A DNA stretch of 7,779 bases, taken from an uncultured Clostridia bacterium. Lineage in GTDB: Bacteria > Bacillota_A > Clostridia > Oscillospirales > Oscillospiraceae. The first letter of the stretch is position 1. Each line of letters opens with the position of its first letter. This document shows, piece after piece, positions 1 to 5,687 of the stretch. The notes under the pieces were generated by a model that did no database searches, had not been told where the DNA came from, and was given only the letters and a program-made list of their open reading frames with translations. The stretch is taken from the NCBI GenBank assembly GCA_946408145.1, contig CAMJQX010000072.1:1-7779 (forward strand). Direction: 5' to 3'. The translations under genes were made by a program, and so were the position numbers.

Positions 1-13
1 GCCGATCTTTTAC

Positions 14-43
14 TTGCGTTCGGATGGCTTTTCGTGCTATACT
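14..43 (+). promoter_or_regulatory. Probable sigma-A promoter of the regulator pair, extended -10
   Basis: A -35-like TTGCGT (14-19) is followed after 18 bases by TATACT (38-43). The -10 box is preceded by TG one base upstream (35-36), which makes an extended -10 element TGcTATACT. Transcription would start near position 50, about 30 bases before the proposed TTG start of regulator 1. The same TGCTATA core recurs at the opp promoter (1858-1864). The -35 is only a partial match, so the call rests mainly on the -10. Confidence 0.55.
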
Positions 44-62
44 TTATTGAATACTTACAGGC

Positions 63-72
63 GGAAAGAGGG
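63..72 (+). promoter_or_regulatory. Ribosome binding site that decides the start of regulator 1
   Basis: A purine-rich GGAAAGAGGG (63-72) lies nine bases before an in-frame TTG at 82. The longer reading from GTG at 34 has no such site and would start inside the -10 box of the promoter. It would also add 16 residues ahead of the usual GntR N-terminus. The TTG at 82 is therefore preferred. Confidence 0.55.
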
Positions 73-81
73 TGTGCAGCG

Positions 82-810
82 TTGCAAGAGTATGTTGTCC
101 GACCGCGTGAGGCCGCTCTGGAAGCACTTCGTGCCTATCTGAGACAAAACAGATTGAAGGCGGGCGATCGCTTGCCCGCAGAGCGGGAAATGTGCGAGAT
201 GTGGTCGTGCAACCGCAGTACGCTGCGCTCGGCGATCAACCGGCTGGTCAAGAGCGGCGAGTTGGAGGTACGTCCCGGGTCCGGGATCTACTATTCCGGG
301 GACAAATACCGCCGCAAACTGCAGGGTCTGAAATCCTTCGAAGAGGAGACCACACTGCAGGGACGGCCCCATGAGAGCCGTCTGCTGGCCTTTGAAAAGA
401 TCGAGAGCGACAAGCGTCTTTCCCGCCTTTTCCGGGTCACGCTGGGCACGCAGTTGTGGCATTTGTCGCGCCTCCGTTTTGCAGACGGCAGGGTCCTGCA
501 GATCGAGAGCTCATATTTCCTGGTCGAGCGCTTTCCGGACATCGACCGCTTCGATTTTGCACGAGACTCGCTCTATCGCGTTTTTGAGCAGGAATACGGC
601 GTGGTTCCCACGCAGGGCGAGGAGCGGATCTCCACCACGCGCGTGGGAGAAGAAGCCGAATTGCTTGAGCTTCCCAATGAGACGCCCATCTTTCGAATCG
701 AGAGCCGGACCTATGATCAGGACGGAGCAATGCTGGAATACTGCCAGGCAATGATCCGACCGGACCGGGCCATGCTGATCAGCCGGATGGAAACCCGACT
801 TGCCGAGTGA
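82..810 (+). CDS. GntR-family transcriptional regulator, HutC/UTRA subfamily (regulator 1)
   Basis: This is a DNA-binding regulator of 242 residues if read from TTG 82, a normal length for the HutC subfamily. The N-terminal winged helix spans about residues 10-71. It shows the GntR hallmarks LPAERE (31-36), the recognition-helix stretch RSTLRSAI (45-52), and the wing RPGSGIYY (64-71). A UTRA ligand-binding domain follows from about residue 93 to the end, closing with the typical acidic-aromatic pair E219-Y220 and an RPDR stretch. Family knowledge: UTRA domains bind small effectors, and binding alters operator affinity. The gene lies 43 bases upstream of a second, diverged regulator of the same type and probably shares its transcript. 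The effector cannot be told from sequence. Control of the downstream opp operon, or autoregulation, is inference from position. The alternative start at GTG 34 is unlikely because it overlaps the promoter. Confidence 0.9.
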   Translation: MQEYVVRPREAALEALRAYLRQNRLKAGDRLPAEREMCEMWSCNRSTLRSAINRLVKSGELEVRPGSGIYYSGDKYRRKLQGLKSFEEETTLQGRPHESRLLAFEKIESDKRLSRLFRVTLGTQLWHLSRLRFADGRVLQIESSYFLVERFPDIDRFDFARDSLYRVFEQEYGVVPTQGEERISTTRVGEEAELLELPNETPIFRIESRTYDQDGAMLEYCQAMIRPDRAMLISRMETRLAE

Positions 811-834
811 CGCGCATGCCGCGGCGGCGAATGG

Positions 835-844
835 AAAGGCGGTG
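835..844 (+). promoter_or_regulatory. Ribosome binding site of regulator 2
   Basis: AAAGGCGGTG (835-844) differs by one base from the ideal AAAGGAGGTG complement of the 16S rRNA tail. Its core ends 11 bases before the TTG at 854. A second purine run, AAGGTG (846-851), is too close to that TTG to be the main site. This supports the TTG as the true start; no in-frame ATG lies nearby. Confidence 0.5.
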
Positions 845-853
845 TAAGGTGCT

Positions 854-1588
854 TTGAACGAGAAAAAAGTGAATTATCACTCCCCGCTCTATCTTCAACT
901 GCGGGAAGTTATCCGCAGCAAAATCGAGAGCGGCGAGTATCCGCCCGGCACACCGATTCCCTCCGAGAACGCTCTGGCGGAGACCTACGGGATTCACCGC
1001 CTCTCCGTACGCTCCGCGATCTCCGCGCTGATCTACGAGGGTTTGCTGAAAAGTGTGCAGGGAAAGGGCGTGTACGTCACGAGCAGGAAGGACGAGCGTG
1101 ATCTTGAGACCATCGGCGGCTTCAAGCAGACGATGGAGCAGCTCGGCCACAAGAGCTCGGCCAAGATACTCATCAAGGCAACGCGAGAAGCCGGCCCCTA
1201 TTATGCAAGTCTGCTGAAAATCGATCCCCACGACAGCGTGTACTATATCAAGCGCGTTCTCTGCAGCGACGGCGAACCCTACTCGCTCGAAGAGCTGTAT
1301 ATCCCAACGACCGTACTGGAAAACCTTCCGCAGGTGGATCTCAATGTTTTTTCCATGTATCAGATCTATGAATTCTACGGCATCCGCATCTCCCGCGTGT
1401 GGGAGCGGCTGGAACTGGAGGAGCTTGACCCCATGGAGGCGCGTCTGCTGGACATCGACAGTTCCTTTGCCGTGATGAAGTTCCAGGGTCTGAGCTATGA
1501 TCAGCACGGCCGGATCGTGGAATACGCCCGCACTTATACCAGAGGCGATAAGTGCAACTTCAGCGTCCATTACCAAAGAGAAGGATAA
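854..1588 (+). CDS. GntR-family transcriptional regulator, HutC/UTRA subfamily (regulator 2)
   Basis: This is a second HutC-type regulator of 244 residues, read from a TTG. The opening NYHSPLYLQLREVI (residues 7-20) is a classic first helix of GntR proteins. It is followed by IPSENALAETYG (35-46), the recognition-helix stretch SVRSAI (51-56), and the wing QGKGVYV (69-75). A UTRA domain runs from about residue 90 to the end. It includes the strand YYIKRVL, the EELYIP segment, and the closing E223-Y224 with RGD after it. It resembles regulator 1 in architecture and in the YDQxG-EY end of the UTRA domain. Elsewhere the two differ clearly, so they are old paralogues rather than a recent duplication. 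It sits 43 bases after regulator 1 and is followed by a strong terminator. The operator and the effector are unknown; regulation of opp is plausible from position only. Confidence 0.92.
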   Translation: MNEKKVNYHSPLYLQLREVIRSKIESGEYPPGTPIPSENALAETYGIHRLSVRSAISALIYEGLLKSVQGKGVYVTSRKDERDLETIGGFKQTMEQLGHKSSAKILIKATREAGPYYASLLKIDPHDSVYYIKRVLCSDGEPYSLEELYIPTTVLENLPQVDLNVFSMYQIYEFYGIRISRVWERLELEELDPMEARLLDIDSSFAVMKFQGLSYDQHGRIVEYARTYTRGDKCNFSVHYQREG

Positions 1589-1614
1589 TTGAATCACGAT
1601 CGCAGGATCATAAC

Positions 1615-1651
1615 GCCGCACGGCGGGCTTCGGCTCGCCGTGCGGCATTTT
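1615..1651 (+). terminator. Rho-independent terminator of the regulator unit
   Basis: GCCGCACGGCG (1615-1625) pairs perfectly with CGCCGTGCGGC (1636-1646). The stem continues inward through a G-U pair and two G-C pairs to a C(UUCG)G tetraloop (1629-1632), giving 14 base pairs. ATTTTATAT follows directly. The site lies 26 bases after the stop of regulator 2, so it separates the regulator transcript from the opp operon. Confidence 0.88.
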
Positions 1652-1655
1652 ATAT

Positions 1656-1689
1656 AATTGTTGTTATTTTTTGTACCAATTTAACAATT
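1656..1689. repeat. Inverted repeat AATTGTT/AACAATT around TTTGTACCA
   Basis: AATTGTT (1656-1662) and its reverse complement AACAATT (1683-1689) flank a 20-base centre that contains TTTGTACCA (1670-1678). The region is AT-rich, so chance is possible. It could be an upstream operator, or simply the AT-rich tail of the terminator. Confidence 0.3.
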
Positions 1690-1761
1690 CGTGTCCGACC
1701 GGGCTTTTCGAAGGCGAATGCTCTGCCTCGGGCGAGCCAAACGAAGTGCTCGGAAAGAGCG

Positions 1762-1778
1762 AAAATATGCCATATTTT
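1762..1778. promoter_or_regulatory. Candidate operator: 17-base palindrome
   Basis: AAAATATG (1762-1769) and CATATTTT (1771-1778) are perfect reverse complements around a single central C. It stands out in a GC-rich surround and lies 60 bases upstream of the opp -35 box. Dyad sites of this size are typical of dimeric regulators such as GntR proteins. It does not match the CodY box or a catabolite-response element that I can recognise. Binding by either neighbouring regulator is inference. Confidence 0.4.
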
Positions 1779-1824
1779 GCTGCTTCACAGGCCTTGCGAT
1801 TGCCGCGCCTGTATTCCGCCAAAG

Positions 1825-1833
1825 TGGTACAAA
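1825..1833. repeat. TGGTACAAA, inverted copy of the 1670-1678 motif
   Basis: TGGTACAAA (1825-1833) is the exact reverse complement of TTTGTACCA (1670-1678), 146 bases away. It ends five bases before the opp -35 box. Such a position would suit a regulator touching the polymerase, but nine-base pairs also arise by chance. Confidence 0.3.
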
Positions 1834-1837
1834 GATA

Positions 1838-1866
1838 TTGACAAGTTATATGGAAAATGCTATAGT
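1838..1866 (+). promoter_or_regulatory. Strong sigma-A promoter of the opp operon
   Basis: A perfect -35 TTGACA (1838-1843), a 17-base spacer and TATAGT (1861-1866) lie about 72 bases before the oppA ATG. TG one base ahead of the -10 (1858-1859) adds an extended -10 element. Transcription should start near 1873, giving a leader of about 66 bases. Confidence 0.88.
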
Positions 1867-1894
1867 CAATTTAGCGTGAGAAACCGCTGAATAC

Positions 1895-1920
1895 TATGGT
1901 TCTGCTTTGACGGAGCCGTG
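1895..1920 (+). promoter_or_regulatory. Possible leader hairpin just before the oppA ribosome binding site
   Basis: In the RNA, bases 1895-1904 can pair with 1911-1920 around a six-base loop (CUUUGA). The stem has ten pairs, four of them G-U. It ends directly before the A-rich GGAG site of oppA. It might keep that site open or tune translation; no known riboswitch is recognised. Confidence 0.25.
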
Positions 1921-1938
1921 AAAAAAGGAGAGAACGCC

Positions 1939-3621
1939 ATGAAAACCTGGAAGAAGATCCTGCCGCTTTTGCTGGCTTTGCTGATGCTGGCGGGCTGCGG
2001 CGCTCCTGCCGCGCAGGAAACGGTTCCTGTTGCAGACGCCGCGTCTGCCGATACCGCAGCGGACGGCGACTACAAGGTGTTGAATGTCGGCCGTATGGCT
2101 GAGCTGTTCGACATGGATTCCACGATCGCCACGGAGGCTGACTGCTTGGAGGTTATCTCCGCAATCATCGAACCGCTCTTCGTCACCGCTGCGGACGGCA
2201 CGCCGGTCAACGCGCTGTGCGCATCCTATGAGACGAACGAGGAATCTACCGAGTATGTGTTCCACATTCGTGAGGACGCCAACTGGATGAACGGCGTACC
2301 CGTCACGGCGGACGACTTTGTTTTCGCATGGCGCCGTCTGGTCGATCCCGTGACTGCCTCCGAATACAGCTTCATGATGGAAGTGGCGGCCGTGAAGAAC
2401 GCAACGCCCATCATCAGCGGCGAGCTGCCCATCGAGGAACTCGGCGTCAGCGCTGTGGACAGCAAGACCCTGAAGGTCGAGCTGGATCATCCTGTTTCCT
2501 ATTTCCTGAACCTGATGACCTTCCCCAGCTTCTGTCCGATCAACGAGGCCTTTGCCACGGAGCTCGGCAGCGAGTATGCGCTGGGCGCCGACAATCTGCT
2601 CTGCTGCGGCCCCTTCTACATGTCTGCCTGGGACGTGGGCGGCAACACCTATCAGCTCAAGAAAAACCCCAGCTACTATGACGCGGACAAGGTCAATCTG
2701 GACGAAATCAATTTCCAAATCATCAAGGATCCGCAGCAGACGATGCTTGCCTATGAAAACGGCACGCTGGATTATGTCCGCCTCTCTGGCGACCAGATCG
2801 TGAAGTACCAGACCATGGACGGCTTTACCCGCATCGAAGAGGGCTATCTGTGGTATCTCTCCCCCAACCTCAATCCGAAGAGCGAGGAGTATTCCTGCGG
2901 CCTTGAGAACGAAAACCTGCGCATGGCCATCGCACTGAGCTATGACAAGGACGTGATCTGCTATGAGATCCTGCAGGACGGCTCCACGCCCGCCGACTTC
3001 GCGATCCCGAACCGCCTGGCCATCGGCCCGGACGGCAAGGACTTCCGTGAGACCTCACCGCTCTACCTGCAGACCGACAAGGCCAAGGCCCAGGAGTACT
3101 GGGAGGCAGCCAAGGAAGAGCTCGGTGTGGACGAAGTCACGATCGAGCTTCTCTATGACGACTCCGACTCCACGCCGCTGATTGCCCAGTTCCTGCAGAG
3201 CGAGATCGAGAACAATCTGCCCGGCGTACACATCAACCTCAAATCTCAGCCGAAGAAGAGCCGTACCGAACTGATGCAGAACCGTGAGTATCAGCTCGGC
3301 CTGACCCGTTGGGGCCCGGACTACGCCGACCCGATGACCTATCTGGACATGTGGACGACCGGCTCGACCTACAATTACGGCGAGTGGAGCAATGAGGAAT
3401 ATGACAAGCTGATCGCGGACGCCAACGGCGATCTTGCCAACCGGTACGAGGAGCGCTGGGAGGCGCTCAAGCAGGCCGAGGCGCTCGTGATGGAGCACGC
3501 TGTGATCCTTCCGGTCTACCAGAAGGGTACCGCCGCCATGGTGCGGCCCGGCATCACCGGTTTGGCTTTCTTCCCAGTCGGTGTGGGAACGATCTACAAA
3601 GACGTGGATGTGAACTTCTGA
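1939..3621 (+). CDS. oppA: Oligopeptide ABC transporter substrate-binding lipoprotein
   Basis: This is the extracellular binding protein of the transporter, family SBP_bac_5, 560 residues, a usual length. A lipoprotein signal peptide (KTWKK, then a Leu-rich core at about 7-18) ends in the lipobox LAGC (17-20). The mature protein should therefore be anchored through Cys20. Family hallmarks are the N-terminal PLFVTAADGTPV segment, YVFHIREDANWMNG with VTADDFVFAWRRLVDP, and the C-lobe RWGPDYADPMTYLD. Asp461 in that last stretch aligns with the aspartate that holds the peptide N-terminus in E. coli OppA, which favours a peptide ligand. The start is ATG 1939, with GGAG (1927-1930) eight bases before it. 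The frame opens earlier, at GTG 1918, but that would place a charged extension ahead of the signal peptide. Seven cysteines besides the lipid Cys is many for an exported Firmicute protein. Dipeptides, muropeptides or another peptide-like ligand remain possible. Confidence 0.95.
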   Translation: MKTWKKILPLLLALLMLAGCGAPAAQETVPVADAASADTAADGDYKVLNVGRMAELFDMDSTIATEADCLEVISAIIEPLFVTAADGTPVNALCASYETNEESTEYVFHIREDANWMNGVPVTADDFVFAWRRLVDPVTASEYSFMMEVAAVKNATPIISGELPIEELGVSAVDSKTLKVELDHPVSYFLNLMTFPSFCPINEAFATELGSEYALGADNLLCCGPFYMSAWDVGGNTYQLKKNPSYYDADKVNLDEINFQIIKDPQQTMLAYENGTLDYVRLSGDQIVKYQTMDGFTRIEEGYLWYLSPNLNPKSEEYSCGLENENLRMAIALSYDKDVICYEILQDGSTPADFAIPNRLAIGPDGKDFRETSPLYLQTDKAKAQEYWEAAKEELGVDEVTIELLYDDSDSTPLIAQFLQSEIENNLPGVHINLKSQPKKSRTELMQNREYQLGLTRWGPDYADPMTYLDMWTTGSTYNYGEWSNEEYDKLIADANGDLANRYEERWEALKQAEALVMEHAVILPVYQKGTAAMVRPGITGLAFFPVGVGTIYKDVDVNF

Positions 3622-3648
3622 TACAGCATTCATACAGCAAATCCGTTA

Positions 3649-3686
3649 AAGGGCGGCCGCGCTTCATCGGTTGCGCGGCCGCCCTT
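3649..3686 (+). other. GC-rich RNA stem-loop between oppA and oppB
   Basis: Bases 3649-3662 (AAGGGCGGCCGCGC) pair perfectly with 3673-3686 around a ten-base loop, giving a 14-bp stem. No U-run follows (the next bases are CGTAAAGG), so it is not a standard terminator. In binding-protein transport operons such stems commonly protect the upstream mRNA from 3' decay or cause partial termination, so that the binding protein exceeds the membrane parts. That role is inferred here. Confidence 0.7.
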
Positions 3687-3703
3687 CGTAAAGGGGAAAA
3701 AGT

Positions 3704-4645
3704 ATGTTTAAGTACGTCCTCAAACGGGTGCTGATCTCGGTGGTCACTGTCCTCATTATTCTCGCCGTTCTCTTTACCATGCTTCACAGCATGCCGGGCA
3801 GCCCCTTCAACGACGAGAAGATCACCGCGGTGCAGCGGGCAAATCTCGAGGCCAAATACGGCCTGGACAAGCCCCTTCCCGTTCAGTTTGTCAATTATCT
3901 CAAGGCCATGCTCTCCGGGGATTTCGGCGTTTCCTATGTCATCCAGAAAAATATGCCCATCGCCTCGCTGCTGCGCGCACGCATTATGGTTTCAATCCGC
4001 ATCGGGGTGCAGGCGGTGGCGCTCGGCACGCTCATCGGGCTGCTGATGGGGATTGTGGCTGCGATGAAGCGCAACTCCTTCCTGGATACTTTCGCCACGG
4101 TGGTCTCCGTTATCGGCGTTGCCTTTCCCTCCTATGTGTTTGCCATGGCCATGAGTTATTTTATCGGCTTCCGCCTCGGCTGGCTGCCGCTGCTGTACAG
4201 CACGGCGGACGCCGCGCGCTCGACCGTGATGCCCACGATTTCGCTCAGCATGTTTTCCATGGCTACCGTCGCGCGCTTTGCCCGGACCGAAATGGTGGAG
4301 GTCATGGGCTCGGACTACATGCTGCTGGCCGACTCGAAGGGCATATCGTCGTTTCGGCTGCTCGGCGTACATGGTCTTCGCAATGCGCTGATCCCGATCG
4401 TCACGGTGCTCGCGCCCCTGACGGTCGAGCTGATGACGGGAAGCCTTGTGGTGGAGCAGATTTTTGCGATCCCCGGTATCGGCAGCCTGCTGGTGTCGGC
4501 CATCCAGTTCAACGACTATAATGTCGTGCTGGCGGTGGTGTTCGTTTACAGCATCATGTTCATCTCTGTGATGCTGATTGTGGACATCCTTTACGGTGTG
4601 ATCGACCCGCGCATCCGTCTGGCAAAGGAGGATGCTTCAACATGA
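3704..4645 (+). CDS. oppB: Oligopeptide ABC transporter permease, OppB type
   Basis: This is an integral membrane subunit of the transport channel, 313 residues, typical for OppB/DppB. The first membrane helix (about 9-27) is followed by the SMPGSPF segment (29-35) and an external domain containing KYGLDKPLPVQF (51-62), a hallmark of OppB. Further helices lie near 100-120, 130-153, 176-192, 228-250 and 275-298. The cytoplasmic coupling (EAA) loop spans about 203-231, with ADSKG (209-213) and the closing RNALIP. It contacts the ATPases. The ATG at 3704 has AAGGGG (3691-3696) seven bases upstream. The gene follows the stem after oppA, and its last bases overlap the start of oppC (ATGA). The C-terminal DPRIR is also a family mark. 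Confidence 0.96.
   Translation: MFKYVLKRVLISVVTVLIILAVLFTMLHSMPGSPFNDEKITAVQRANLEAKYGLDKPLPVQFVNYLKAMLSGDFGVSYVIQKNMPIASLLRARIMVSIRIGVQAVALGTLIGLLMGIVAAMKRNSFLDTFATVVSVIGVAFPSYVFAMAMSYFIGFRLGWLPLLYSTADAARSTVMPTISLSMFSMATVARFARTEMVEVMGSDYMLLADSKGISSFRLLGVHGLRNALIPIVTVLAPLTVELMTGSLVVEQIFAIPGIGSLLVSAIQFNDYNVVLAVVFVYSIMFISVMLIVDILYGVIDPRIRLAKEDAST
4624..4631 (+). promoter_or_regulatory. Ribosome binding site fixing the oppC start
   Basis: AAAGGAGG (4624-4631), inside the end of oppB, is a near-perfect site ten bases before ATG 4642. The tandem ATG at 4645 is 13 bases away and less likely. A ten-base copy, GGCAAAGGAG, recurs at 4650-4659 inside oppC. Confidence 0.7.
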
Positions 4646-5685
4646 TGACGGCAAAGGAGTATGCCTCTCTCGTAGAGAGAGAGGATTTCGTACCGGCACA
4701 GAACCGGGATCTCGGCATCGATAAGGTTTACAGCGCACAGAGCTTCTGGAAAGACGCGCTTGGCCGCTTCGTCAAAAACCGCGGCGCGGTGTTCGGGCTT
4801 GTAATGATCGTACTTATCGTGGTTATGGCCTTTGCCGGTCCCACGCTGAGCGGTTATGATTACCGCACGCAGGACATGTCTCAGCGTAACCTGCCGCCGC
4901 ACATCGCGGGCTGGGAATCCGCTCCGGTTTTTTCCGGCGTCTATACCCAGTATGTCAACGGCGAGGCGATCCGCAGCAACGTCTATACCCAGAAGGGAAT
5001 CGAGGATGTGACGCACATCTTCGGGACCGACGCCCTTGGCCGCGATCAGTTTGCGCGGACATGGACCGGTACGCGCGTTTCGCTGTATGTGGCGCTGGTG
5101 GCCATCCTTATCGACACCTTTGTCGGTATGAGCTTCGGGCTGGTCTCCGGCTATTATGGCGGAAAGCTTGACTTCTTCCTCCAGCGAATCGTTGAGATCC
5201 TCTCCACGATCCCCACGACAGTGATCGTGACGCTTCTGATCGTGGTGATGAAGCCGGGCCTGACCAGCATCACCGTGGCTCTGATGATCACTGAGTGGAT
5301 CGGCATGAGCCGCGTGACTCGTGCCCAGACCCTGCGGCTGAAGGAACGGGAATTCGTCCTCGCTTCCCGCACCCTGGGTGAAAACACCTTTTCGATCATT
5401 TTCCGGGAAATCCTGCCGAACATCTTCGGCCAGATTATCGTCATGTGCATGATGACGATCCCGAACGCCATCTTCACCGAGGCCTTTCTGGCATTCATCG
5501 GCCTGGGCATCCCCGCTCCTCTGGCAAGCCTCGGCTCGCTGATCAGCGACGGCTTCAAGTCCATGACCATGTATCCCTTCCTGGTGCTCTTCCCGGTCAC
5601 GGTGCTGGCACTGCTGATGCTGAGCTTCAACCTGATGGCCGACGGCCTGCGCGACGCCTTTGACCCCAAGATGAAGGAGATGTGA
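4642..5685 (+). CDS. oppC: Oligopeptide ABC transporter permease, OppC type
   Basis: This is the second channel subunit, 347 residues. A cytoplasmic N-terminus with the OppC_N-type segment SFWKDALGRFVKNRGAV (34-50) leads into the first membrane helix (about 50-66). An extracellular loop (about 70-125) follows, then the OppC signature HIFGTDALGRD (125-135). More helices lie near 147-170, 190-215, 263-287 and 312-334. The coupling loop REFVLASRTLG runs to ILPN (about 236-260). The FLAFIGLGIP (282-291) and SLGSLISDG (296-304) stretches are also standard. The ATG overlaps the oppB stop by four bases, which suggests translational coupling. A short purine/pyrimidine hairpin lies in codons 8-15. I see no missing key element. 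Confidence 0.96.
   Translation: MMTAKEYASLVEREDFVPAQNRDLGIDKVYSAQSFWKDALGRFVKNRGAVFGLVMIVLIVVMAFAGPTLSGYDYRTQDMSQRNLPPHIAGWESAPVFSGVYTQYVNGEAIRSNVYTQKGIEDVTHIFGTDALGRDQFARTWTGTRVSLYVALVAILIDTFVGMSFGLVSGYYGGKLDFFLQRIVEILSTIPTTVIVTLLIVVMKPGLTSITVALMITEWIGMSRVTRAQTLRLKEREFVLASRTLGENTFSIIFREILPNIFGQIIVMCMMTIPNAIFTEAFLAFIGLGIPAPLASLGSLISDGFKSMTMYPFLVLFPVTVLALLMLSFNLMADGLRDAFDPKMKEM
5674..5679 (+). promoter_or_regulatory. Ribosome binding site fixing the oppD start
   Basis: AAGGAG (5674-5679) at the very end of oppC lies eight bases before ATG 5688 but only two before GTG 5682. The ATG is therefore taken as the start; the GTG would add just two residues. Confidence 0.7.
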
Positions 5686-5687
5686 GC

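Larger units (their letters stand above)
1589..1938 (+). other. Non-coding regulatory interval between the regulators and oppA
   Basis: No gene is supported in these 350 bases. In order it holds the regulator-unit terminator (1615-1651), an inverted repeat AATTGTT/AACAATT (1656-1662 and 1683-1689) enclosing TTTGTACCA (1670-1678), and a GC-richer stretch with only weak imperfect stems (about 1700-1760). These are followed by a 17-base palindrome (1762-1778), an inverted copy TGGTACAAA (1825-1833), the opp promoter (1838-1866), and a leader of about 66 bases. Open frames through it lack ribosome binding sites and run across the terminator or promoter. Confidence 0.7.

Noticed and set aside
779..1648. 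Minus-strand open frame opposite regulator 2, and another (1894-2718) opposite the start of oppA
   Set aside because: Both are mirror frames of clear plus-strand genes, and both run through regulatory elements (terminator or leader).
1652..1687. Possible minus-strand promoter (TTGGTA, 17 bases, TATATA) reading into regulator 2
   Set aside because: The -35 is weak, the region is AT-rich terminator tail, and nothing downstream on the minus strand is a credible gene.
1552..1890. Open frames of 112 and 62 codons in the gap before oppA
   Set aside because: They cross the regulator terminator, the 1762 palindrome or the opp promoter, have no ribosome binding site, and their protein composition looks like random translation.
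3649..3686. oppA-oppB stem as a full intrinsic terminator
   Set aside because: No run of U follows the stem on the plus strand, and oppB lies directly downstream without a promoter of its own.
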